Positions 51,000-60,800 of a stretch of 64,000 nt of DNA are shown here, one piece after another. The translations under genes were made by a program, and so were the position numbers. The DNA comes from Coniochaeta sp. PMI_546 (Eukaryota > Ascomycota > Sordariomycetes > Coniochaetales > Coniochaetaceae): assembly GCA_021432605.1 (NCBI GenBank), contig MU271146.1, positions 1,674,001-1,738,000 of the forward strand, written 5' to 3'. The number at the start of each line of letters is the position of its first letter. Position 1 is the stretch's first letter. The notes beneath the pieces were generated by a model. That model did not search any database. It had not been told where the DNA came from and worked only from the letters and a program-made list of their open reading frames with translations.

Positions 51000-52945
51000 C
51001 TATTTGGGAGGAATGACAGGGAGTGTCACAAAATTTTCCAGACCGTCGCCGAAATGGAGATGATTCACGCCAGCGAACTTCGAAGCAGGCCTACAACTGT
51101 GTTAGCAAGATCTGGCCATGGCCAAATTATATCTCGAGGGTTAACTCACCGATCAACGTCCGAGACGTGCTGGAAGACGCCACATCCTTGCGTATCACCA
51201 CTGCTGACCTCGAAAACGAGCTTGCCTCCCTTCTCGACCACCACATTCGTTGGCCAGACCTCGACGTCGACGCTGTACACCTCGCCCGCCTTGACAGGCA
51301 GGACGTCTGTGGACAGATATTCGCGGTGTGGTAGGTACGACCGGTGTTTCGGGTTCTCGTCGTGGACTCTCCTGTTGCTCACCCGGAGCCACCCCTTGCA
51401 GAGCGGCACGCCGTCGCCCGCGGTACCGGTGTAGAAGACCTCGTTGCCTGTCGGGTCAATGTACCGCAGCGTGACGAAGAGGTCGATGTCCGGCTCACTA
51501 ACGCCATCATCAGGTGTCACCGACACGTTCAGATGCGCAACAATATGGCCCGTGATCTCCGTCTCTTCCTCAAACAGCGGCGTCGCAAAGGAGACTAGTT
51601 CTGGCTGATCTATACTCCCGAGTGCCCTGTACGACAGTTTCTCAGCCCCGGCACCTGGCTTGGTCCTGCTCAGACTCTGATCAGGGTGCAGGTAGAAGTC
51701 GGTGTACTGCGTCCGCGGGATGGGCCACGCCGTCTCCTCACGCTTCTGGTACGCCTTCTCCGCCTCGGCGTCGTTGAAGCCCACGTTGCCCTTTCGGAGC
51801 GTCACGGTCACAGGGGCGACCTTGCCCGGCTGACTCCAGCCGACGCTGTCCTGGCCCTTGAGGAAGGCGTCTAGAAAACTCTTCTGGATCTCGACTTCCT
51901 CCTTGTAGTAGAAGGGCAGGTCGTGCCGTCCGGTGATGAAGCGGAGGTACTTGAACTTGCTGCCCGCGTGGGCGTAGCCCTCTACATTGCCTCGGAGGTG
52001 AAGGAGGATACCGCCCCAGTTCGCGACGCTCAGGAGGGGGACCTCGATGTCCTCGAGGTTATACTCCTTGCTGGCGTAGTACTCGTCGTCGCGGAAGCGG
52101 TTGGCCTCGTTATCTTGGGTCTGGTCGCGGCGGTTGGCGACCAGGACGTCCTCGGGCAGGTCGCCTTCGATGGTGTCTTCTTGTCCGCGGGCACCGGGAC
52201 CGTCGGGCGGGAAGGTCAGCTTTGAGCGCCCCGCGCGGCCGTACTGGTTCACCAGGACCTGGCGGTTCCACCAGAAGCTGATGAATTTGTTGGACAGGAT
52301 GCCGCCGTGTCGGCAGCGGTCGCGGTAGTAGTCTGACATGCCCTCCCAGGGTATGATGGCCGCTAGACCTTTTGGGCGCCGAGCTGCAACACGCCATTGG
52401 GAGCCTGTTGGTTGAGATTAGCGATCAGCCTGACACCTATAGGTCCGTAGCGGGGAAAACTCACCGGCATAGTACGAGATCCCCAACAACCCAACCTTCC
52501 CTGTCGACCACTCCTGCTCGGCGCACCACTCAACCACATCAAAGAAACACTCGCTCGTGCCCCTGCTCATGGTGTCCAGCAGACCGGGACTCTGGCCCAG
52601 CCCCCTCTCGTCGGCGCGCACGACCGCATAGCCCTGGCGCGTCCAGTAGACCGGGTCGGGGGTCTCCCAGGCGCTGTACTTGGACTTGTGCTCCGGGTTG
52701 ACCTCGGCGAAGGAGCCGGCGTGGAAGGTGGCGTAGGGGATGTCCTTGCCGTAGGGGCCGTAGGTCACTAGGACTGGGTACTTGTGGTCGCCGGAGGGGC
52801 CAAGGGGCAGGTAGACGTTTGCGCGGATGGGCAACGGGGAGGCTTTTAGAGGGATGGAGACGTTTTTCATGAAAGTAAGGTTGTTCTCACGGTCCTCGTG
52901 GACTTCGAGGAGGTCACGGATTGGGGGGGTTTTGATTTCTGCCAT
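51000..52945 (-). CDS. CocE/NonD-type (X-Pro dipeptidyl-peptidase S15-like) hydrolase
   Basis: This alpha/beta hydrolase has 608 residues in three exons (52945-52465, 52404-51150 and 51090-51000). The last small exon adds the family's end (FAGVNHLHFGDGLENFVTLPVIPP). The S15 core has NVYLPLG ... YPVLVTYGPYGKD, VVRADERGLGQSPG, and the nucleophile elbow GLLGISYYAG (Ser 157). The His region is FITGRHDLPFYY (His about 321). The canonical acid block, normally GW.D, reads LLSVANWGG here, so the acid residue is not obvious. The C-terminal PepX_C jelly roll begins near the GSIDQPELVSFATP stretch. Family knowledge: bacterial CocE cleaves cocaine esters and NonD acts on macrotetrolide-type esters; fungal substrates are unknown. 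No signal peptide is present, so it is probably intracellular. It lies upstream of fahA in the same orientation; no functional link is evident. Confidence 0.9.
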
Positions 52946-53572
52946 CTTGGATACTCGGTGGGGATGAGAATGAGCCAGAAGAGATAGAGTTGAGCTCGTG
53001 GGACGTGGAAAGCCTCACGACGTTAAGCAAGGTTAAGAGGAAGGCATCGGACTTGGAGACCACTATGGTGTCATTTCAATTTAGAAGCTACAAATCCGGG
53101 ATCCTCACACACACGAACCGAACCGCTGCTGCTGCTGCTGCTGCCGCTGCCGGACTTGTAAGTTGAAGGTCCGGGAGGTGCAGGCGGAACGGTGGGGGCG
53201 GGGAAGCTAAATCCAGGGACCTACTATGTCTAACACGTACCGGGGTTCCCCAATGTCCACAGCTGCTAATGCTTGGCCGCCTCAGTCCGAGCCCGCAACT
53301 ACCATAGCACATGAGGAGGTGGATATGTCGGCGACGGCTCTTTGTAGCACCGAGCCAAGCTGAACAGTGTCTGACAGTGAGAGCCTGTGAGGTGGGCTTT
53401 CAAGGGCAGCCCCTTGTTGATCAATTGGCAGTACTTTTTGAATAGAGTTGACAAGAGTTGCTCTAAACCGTAGGAAATCACCATGAGATGTAAGTGACGG
53501 ACATGTTCGCATGACCATGAATGTACGTTGCAAGCTGGCTACACATAAAACATAGAAACCTCGAGGACTGAC
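52946..53572. other. Intergenic with triplet repeat
   Basis: This spacer lies between the CocE-type gene start and the 3' end of the small hypothetical gene. It holds a (GCT)n run at 53125-53144. No gene is supported. Confidence 0.5.
53125..53144. repeat. (GCT)n triplet repeat
   Basis: About seven GCT units in non-coding sequence. Confidence 0.85.
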
Positions 53573-54037
53573 TCAGAACTCTCCCCCAACCTTGTACCTA
53601 AATATCTGATCGTTCACCCTGCCTCCAGTGTTCCTCCATACCCAAGCGAGCGTCTAGATAGCCCGTCGTCAGTTACCGCCCCCCTCTGTGATTTGACTCT
53701 TCCAGCTGCAAAGAGAACGTGGACTCACTGAATTAAGCCAAACACCGTGCAACATGTGAAAGACAAACGCCGACTCGATGGGATTCGAACCCCACGGTCG
53801 CTGTTCGCGATCCAGGTTCGTGTTCACAGGACGGTACGGCGGGACGTCGCGGTGTTGGTCGTCCCAGCCAGGAGGGTTCTCGAGAGTTTGTGAGGGCCTG
53901 TTGTCTGTGTTTGGCGGTGCTGGGTGTCTCTGGGTCGCATGGACTTGATCGCCGCCTGTTAGACGAATGTTGTAGTCTTGCAGGTAGTCGTGTTGGATGG
54001 TTGTCGTGATGCGGTTGTCAGTTGTTGTGGCTGACAT
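53573..54037 (-). CDS. Small hypothetical protein (129 residues)
   Basis: I do not recognise a family. The two-exon model is 54037-53729 and 53653-53573, joined across a 75-nt intron (GTGAGT ... CTATCTAG, with a CTGAC branch site). Splicing replaces an odd unspliced tail (a Cys/Ser-containing extension) with LNSTLAWVWRNTGGRVNDQIFRYKVGGEF, which looks like ordinary folded sequence and supports the intron. The N-terminal two thirds are polar and probably disordered (TQRHPAPPNTDNRPSQTLENPPGWDDQ). A central hydrophobic helix (ESAFVFHMLHGVWLNSTLAWVW) could be a membrane segment or amphipathic helix. It is divergent from the ALDH-fold gene by 348 bp. Part of exon 1 (near 53785) resembles a tRNA T-arm in sequence but has no cloverleaf. 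Confidence 0.55.
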
Positions 54038-54385
54038 CTTGGCGGTTCACTCGGTGTGTTGTCTGTCGAAGTTCAGAAGTCCAACTAAGATCTGGGCTAG
54101 AGGCTCTGAGCCCTTGATCAAAGACCGTCGCCTGAGTCTGGATTCGGAGATATGGTTGGGGTGTAAATGCCTGCCCCATCGTCGCCGCTCCCCCACATTC
54201 CGCTGAGCCGGCTCTTGTTCCGAGCCTTAGTCCCGTCCAGACTGCGACACACAGTTGGGGAACGACCATGGGGTTGTCACTCACAAAATGGGAGATTGTT
54301 GTTGGGGTATTGTATAAGATGAATTTGCGGTGCTCTAGGCCTTGCTTCGCCATCTGGCCTTTCTCAGTTCTGACCTCCACGAGTT
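54038..54385. other. Divergent promoter spacer, no gene seen
   Basis: This 348-bp region lies between the divergent small hypothetical gene and the ALDH-fold gene and presumably drives both. No clear consensus element is seen. Confidence 0.45.
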
Positions 54386-56048
54386 ATGGCGTCTACTCAC
54401 GAACAAGCGCTTGAGCGCATCCAAAGCACTGTCGTTGACGGCCGTACAGAGAATGTCAGATTTCGGCAAGGCCAGCTACAGTCCCTTCACAAGACGCTCC
54501 GAGAAGAGGGCTCGTCAATATGCCGAGCCCTGACTCAAGATTCGTCTTCGTCCGCAGTCGAGGTCCAGGCTGAGTTTTACCTGGCGCTGGACGCAATCAG
54601 GCACTTCTACGACACACTTGACTTTGACACGGAACTGCAGGAAGAGTATAATGTCGCCCATGGAAAGGACAACAAAGAGAGGAGAGTCGCTGCCGGTGTG
54701 GTTATTGTCCGCCCAACAACTCACACACGATTCTATTCCGTCGTCAATCCCTTGGCCGCAGCCATATCGGCCGGAAACTGCGTGATACTCGAGGTCAGCA
54801 CACCACCGTCATATAATCGAGAAGAAATAGCATAGTTGTTGTTAACAGAAGAGTCAGCTCCAAGATACCCTCCTACAGCTAGATCTAACCCTCCGCAACC
54901 TCCTCCCAAATGCGCTCGACCAGAACAGCTTCTACCTCAGCAGCACCCGCATCACTGAGCCAGAACTCCTTGACTCCGCCATCCTAGTGGACCAGACCGC
55001 CAACGGCCCATCTGCGACCCTCACCACGCACCTGCTCTCCTCATCCGACACCAGGACCGTGGCCGTGGTGGACCGCACGGCCGACATCGACCTCGCTGCG
55101 AGAGCAATCACCGCCGCCCGGTTCGGTTTTGGCGGGACATCGCCCTACGCACCCGATCTAGTGCTGGTGAACGAGTTCGTAAAGAAGGACTTCTTCGAGG
55201 CGTGCTCCAAGTATGCTTCCCTATCCTTTGCGAAGGAGGAGAAGAAGCCGGGCAAGGATAGAAACGAGCCGTCGAGAAAAGCAATCCGGGAGGCGGAGGA
55301 CAAGAGGCAGGTTTCGAGTTTTGGGTCGGAGGAGTTCAAGCTCGTCGATATTCTGGACAAGTAAGTCCTTCTGTGCATGTCATACGAGTGACGGCCGGAC
55401 TAACAGAAGCGCTTGAATAGGAATACCCCTTTAATGAACATGAAAATTACTGGCCGCTACCTCCCCATAGCTACCTGCTCAAGTCTGGTGGACGCCATCT
55501 TCAACCAAGAGTTCGAGTAAGTCCCTCATCCCACTTAGAGAGAGAGAGAGTCACTCGCTGACCATGATCCCAGAAAACCTCTCTTGGCAGGTTACTTCTT
55601 CGCCGAGCCGAGAGCAGCGAAATACCTCTCACAGCACCTATCCTGCCACATCAGCCTCATCAACCAGATCCCGGTGCAGCTCCTCGTTGGACCAGCAGCA
55701 CCCATCGCGCACGCACCCGATATCCTGTACCGCTACACGAAGGATATGTTTACGTTTCTGAGACCGCAGTTCATCGAGCCGGTCCCGGAAGTGTTCAAGG
55801 CAGTCGAAGATATCATCGTGCCGACGAGCAAGAAGGCGGCGGCGCAGGGCAGCAGGATCCGTGCTCTGGCTGTCAGACCGCTGGAGCCCACGGGGCAGAA
55901 GAAGAACGAGATGTTGGGGTTCTTCGAGACCGGCTTCTTCACTGGGGCCGGGATTACGCTGTCGGTTGTCCTGCCGGTGCTTGGCTGGGGTGCGTATGTG
56001 GTTGGGAGGAAGGGGTTGGAGTATGCTGTCAGGCTCAGGCAGCGGTAA
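54386..56048 (+). CDS. Aldehyde-dehydrogenase-fold protein with C-terminal TM, probably non-catalytic
   Basis: This protein has 493 residues in four exons (54386-54793, 54858-55360, 55421-55516 and 55574-56048). The ALDH fold is clear from RFRQGQLQSLHKTLRE, VVIVRPTTHTRFYSVVNPLAAAISAGNCVILE (nucleotide-binding half), and AARAITAARFGFGGTSPYAPDLVLVNEFVKKDF. It resembles class-3 fatty-aldehyde dehydrogenases with a hydrophobic C-terminal helix (about 458-480, GFFTGAGITLSVVLPVLGWG), which suggests ER or other membrane anchoring. The catalytic Cys position, normally GQxCxAPD, reads GTSPYAPD (Pro in place of Cys). The ELGGK block with the general-base Glu is missing from its usual place. A pseudoenzyme or altered function is therefore likely. 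The acceptor of intron 1 was chosen at TCAG|CTC because it restores an ELxxTL alignment; AACAG|AAG is the alternative. Confidence 0.85.
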
Positions 56049-56829
56049 GCTACAGCGTTGCGGGGGACCTCTTGAGGTGTTTCTTGATCTCTTCTGCTTG
56101 TACTGTACATTTAGTTTGATGCTGTAGCATGTATATAGCCATACCATGACGCCTGTGATTACCAAGATCAGCTCGAAATAACGATGGAGCACTCAAGACG
56201 TGAAGTATCTAAAGCTTCCGGTAGCCTCTTGTCTACAGATAGGTCTAGGTAATATAGACTCTAGATAATCAACTGTCGATATTCTCAGCGTTAATGCTAG
56301 AGATCTCTTGTCCTGGCGCACTGCTCTCCCTGGATATCCATTAAAGGGGCGTGTAGTTGTCAGGAGCCAAACCCCGTCACTGTGTGGGGTCACCCGTAGT
56401 AGCTCCATGGCTGAACCGCGCGGAACCCCACAGCACATACGTTAGCGGCGGTCGCTCCGGAACGGTGGGGGAGGCACCCCGGCAGCTCGCCGTGGCGGAC
56501 TTCGGCTCCACCTGCTGTAAGTGTTCGTCGCAGAACGGTAGGTAGTCTGGAAGACATAATCGCACAGCAGCTGATAGAGGTTATAGTCAGTGCCCGTAAG
56601 AGATTCCCTGGTTTTGTCTTGGACAAGCGTGCCTCGGCCCTTAACTTATATGCCCACTAGCTGTAGGAAAGGAGGACGACACTGCGATACTCACATCAAT
56701 ATTCGCTCCCGAGTTTAACATTGGCCCATTTGATGTTGGCAGAGGAAGAGAGTCGCAACTTGGTCCTCGGAGAGCATTAGTTTGAACATCAAAGAAGATA
56801 TGGCTGTGGGAGACAAGCGCAGAGAGCAA
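56049..56829. other. Intergenic; 56.2-56.65 kb mosaic, possibly a relic
   Basis: This spacer lies upstream of the dioxygenase gene. At 56220-56320 it is rich in TAGA/CTAG words (for example GACTCTAGATAAT), then at about 56400-56520 it turns GC-rich with overlapping frames on both strands. This could be a decayed mobile element, but no domain or terminal repeat is identified. Confidence 0.3.
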
Positions 56830-57809
56830 ATGGCTCCAGTGCACTTGTTCTCTCATGGAACCACCATGATGCTAGGCGAGGAGCACGCCTCGGCCAAGTA
56901 CTGGGAGAAGTGCGGAGACGAGGCTCTTGCGAATGGCATAGAACATGTCGTGATCATGGTGAGCAGTCCCAAACCCCCATTCTTGCCTGCTTCACCCAAC
57001 TCACCCGTATCTCGTGGCTTTAGGGCGCACACTGGGCAACCTCTGAACCAGGCATCCTCATCTCAGCGAACCCAAAGCCAGACAAGTCGCCAGTGGCATA
57101 CGTCCACCCGAGCAAGTACAAGTCCTACGAGCTGAACCCAGACGTCGCATTCGTGCCGGTCATCCAGGCGCAACTGGCAGCGTCCGGCATCCCTTCCAAG
57201 CCGGACCCGACCTTCGATTGGATCCACGACACGTACCTGGTGCTCATCCGCATGTTCCCTGGCGGCTGCCCGCCCACGACCATCATCAGCATGAACTCGG
57301 GCTACGACCCGCACTTCCACATGGCCGTCGGCGCGGCGCTGCGGCCGCTGCGTGCCCAGAGGCACAAGACCCTGTTCATCGGCTCCGGGGGCTCGGTCCA
57401 CAACCTCTACCGCAACGTATGGGGTCCCATGATCCGCTACCGGGACAACTTTGCCCAGCCGACGCCCCCGGAGCCGTGGGCTCTCGACTTCCGCCAGGAG
57501 GTCATCGACGTCTTCTGCGCCGGCTACGAGGAGAAGGTGCCCCTGAACGAAGCCACGTACGGAAAGGAGATAAGGAGCGTGAAGGGGGTAGGCGGGCCCC
57601 TGCTGAGGAGAAAGGCGACTAGTCTCATGAAACATCCAAAGTATCGCGATGCGCATGCGACTGATGACCACTTCATGGCTACGATGTTCGTCGCGGGATT
57701 GTGTGGCGCTAGGGACGACGCGAATATGAAAGGAGTCATGGGCGCGGAGGATTGGGAGTTGACGAATATGTGTAATTCGCAGTTTACTGTCGGGGGCTGG
57801 AGTGAGTGA
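56830..57809 (+). CDS. LigB/DODA-type extradiol ring-cleavage dioxygenase
   Basis: This enzyme has 304 residues in two exons (56830-56958 and 57024-57809). The intron (GTGAGC ... CTTTAG) restores VVIMGAHWATSEPGILIS. Family landmarks are the N-terminal SHGTTMMLGEE (His 9), GAHW (His 46), GSGGSVHNLYRN and the late DDHFMATMF, which correspond to the metal-ligand and second-sphere His residues of DODA/LigB enzymes. Family knowledge: these non-haem Fe or Zn enzymes cleave catechols next to the diol, for example DOPA to betalamic-type products or gallate-type substrates. The substrate here is unknown. The start at 56830 (MAPVHLFSHG) leads straight into the active-site strand; an in-frame ATG at 56782 would add 16 charged residues. 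It follows the ALDH-fold gene in the same orientation, with fahA about 7 kb away; a shared aromatic pathway is speculative. Confidence 0.88.
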
Positions 57810-60800
57810 CTTTGGATAGCAGAGGGGCTTTGATTGTGTCTCAAACTGCCTCGATTGTGGGTAGGGGTGGTGGTGTAGTCTCTCTGGAACTTGTTCTCCC
57901 GATCGACATGTGGACGTCGTCAGTTCTCGCAGCAAAGAGGGGTGGTGTCCTTTGACTGTGATATGGACTCAGCAGCCTGTAATATAAGCCAACCAAGCAT
58001 CACGTCTATATATGACAGCGTTTCTACTTTATAGAGGCGCTTAACGTAAAACCTATTTCATTCATAGAAGAGGCTATACGAGGATATGTCAATGAATGTG
58101 GAAGGCACAATGTGTCTCAGCCGTCATCGTCACTGTTCTAGCGATCCCAAGTGATAGTAGGCTAAGAACGCCAGCCGATGATCGGTGCGTTTTTACGTCC
58201 AAGGGAGTGTTATCGCAGTCGTGTGAACAGCAAAGCTGGTGATACGATCATGAGGCCAGGTGGAAACTGCTCCAGTGCGTGCCGATCAACGTTTTTTTCA
58301 CGGACCTGGCATCCAAGTGCGGTTGCACCATGTTCGCAGTCACCACGATCCCATCAGCCCAGGACGTCCCTTCCTGCGTCGTATACGCCATGTCAGCGTC
58401 ATATCGTCACTACAACTTCCCCTAGCTCAACTTGCCTCCACCATCTATACACAATTGGCGAGCCGCAGATAACGGATTATGAGCCTTGCTAAGATAGCCT
58501 GGAGCGTCGATCCTCACATTGCCTGCCTGGATCCTGGGGGAGCAGCTCCGGCCCGTTGTGTCGGATCAGGGAAAAGCTGATCTGCCAAGACCGTCTTAGG
58601 TGTGTCTTAGAAACTCAACGGCTGCTAAGCCGTGGCTGAGGGTTGACGTTCGGTTGAACGACACCCGCTCGCCGGTGTGACCTATCAAAGTGTCTCGATC
58701 CAACTGGGGCTTCGGAGCATTCTTAGATCGTTTCCAAGTTTAGAGCTCGTTGTGCATGTCCGCGGGTAACTGCAGCACCTAGCCCTGCATTCCCAGTCCC
58801 AGGTCCCCGGCACCCCTCAGGTAGGACGAGCGGCGGGCTAGCGCTAAGGCCGGACATGAGATTAGAGAGATAGCCTCAGTAGAATTGTTTTCAAGTGTGC
58901 CGTCCCAACCTTGCTCGAGCGGACCATACACAAGACAAGCTCATACACCAGTGTCGGAGCCATAACATACCCTGACCTGGTCAGCGGAGATGCTAAGCCA
59001 CTGGAAAAGCAACAAATGCAAACACTCTGGTGACACAGAAATTGACGCGGGCTTTCGGTTTGTTTTCGATCTGCAAACGCCATCAGACACGACGAAGAGG
59101 CTCTGCATACCCAAATGCAGCCAAACGCCGAGAGCTCGTGTTAGGAAGATTTGTAGAGGGGCGTCTCAGGTAGTCTCCGAGAACGCAGGCTCAGTTGGAA
59201 GGGATGAGGTCGATGGTCCAAGCATTGCCAGTCATGCAACGAGCAAGAACCAGATCATCGGAGTAGAAAGCAGGAGCCTCAATCAGAGCGGGAGCTTGTC
59301 CTAACACAGCGACTGTCGATGCGGAGGACATCCATCTTTCCGGGCCGTACCTAGCGAGAAACACGATATACGCTAAAGCTTGCTGGGTCCATGGATCGAG
59401 TTGATGTATCCAGGTCCAGGGGTGCTTTGGATGAGAGGCTCGCCACGTTTGCCTGTCTCGAGTCGAGAGCAGTTTGAAGCTGATGGGTGACATCCGATCC
59501 CCAAGGTGATTGATGACCTCTGGAACTGCATCTCACACCCCACGCATAGACGGAAGTGTCATCTCGATATCGAGATCCCCACGGTTTCAGATCGCCCTTG
59601 ACATCTGCATAACATTGGATTTCGATCAGCAAAGGTCTTAGTTGTCGTCAAGAGTGATCGATCCTATCAAGATGCCATTTCGTTTTCGATGAAACATGTC
59701 AAACTGTGATACGCTACCCAAGAAGCACATCGAGTGCTTGCTTTGACGCCTCGGAGGTTTGTTGATAGCTTCTGGGTGCGCACAAAGGAAATTCGACGTG
59801 TTCAGCTTCGGTGCGTGGTCAGTCCAGTCATGTACCGCAAACGTGTAGGTCCTTCCGAGGTTGTCCCAGGTCTGAGTAAGGTGTCGAGGTAGGGGTATCC
59901 AGTCGCGTCACCTTCCATGTGTCACATTGACATCTGCCAGATCCAGCCCAACAGAGCTTGTGCGACGGGAGGCGTGCTCAAGAGACCCGTGGAAAGGGCG
60001 TCTCACCGGCGTTGCTTTGTGGAAGGCACCTCACTGTACGGTGGTACCTGTTACTAACGGTAGTACTAGAAATCTGGTGCCAGGAAAGTCAGACCTACAG
60101 GTAAGGTACTTTGGGTATTCCTTGTTATCGACATCTCGTCTGCGAGATGGATGGTCGTGGTTCGACCGTCACCCCAAGGTCATCTAAGGCAGGTGCGAAC
60201 CGCCGGGTCAACAGGTACAGCACTGGGGAGCTTATGTCAAGGTAGTAGTATAAATTATAGACGACAGAGCAAAATAAGGTACCTTACGTACCTTCTGCAG
60301 AAAGTCCATTGTGAAATAGCATTCACTTACCGTGGAGGGTCGGCTCCGAGTACTGTGATTGGCTGATCACTGGACAGCATCTGGAATTCTATACTGCTGT
60401 TCACTTGACGGACTAAACACATTCATGTCTCTTTGTGACATTCGTATATTCTACCTACCTTACCATAGAGTCTCCCTGCTGCCCTCTTGAGCAGTGCAGT
60501 TATAGTCTAACGCTATGACTTATGGACTCATTGTGTTTGCCAGCCGACTGTCACGTTCCAGATGCCTACATCAACCGCCTCGGACAGCAGCCCCAGATAG
60601 AGGTCTCTGACGCTGGTCGTAATATCGAGAGTGGTTCCGAGTCGAAGCTTGGCCTATACGATGCGATCACCCGCATCCTTTGAGAGGTTTGTTCTCGATG
60701 GCGCACCAGATATCCTGTGACAGGACTGTCTTAGCAGCAGTATTATCAGTGACCACGCACCAGATACTGACATACGGTACTGCTCAGGCTACTCTACCGA

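Noticed and set aside
53780-53815. tRNA T-arm-like sequence (GGATTCGAACCCCAC type)
   Set aside because: No acceptor stem, D-arm or anticodon stem can be folded around it, and it lies inside an open exon.
56190-56630. Transposase remnant
   Set aside because: Minus-strand frames look vaguely protein-like but match no transposase motif I can name, and no terminal repeats were found.
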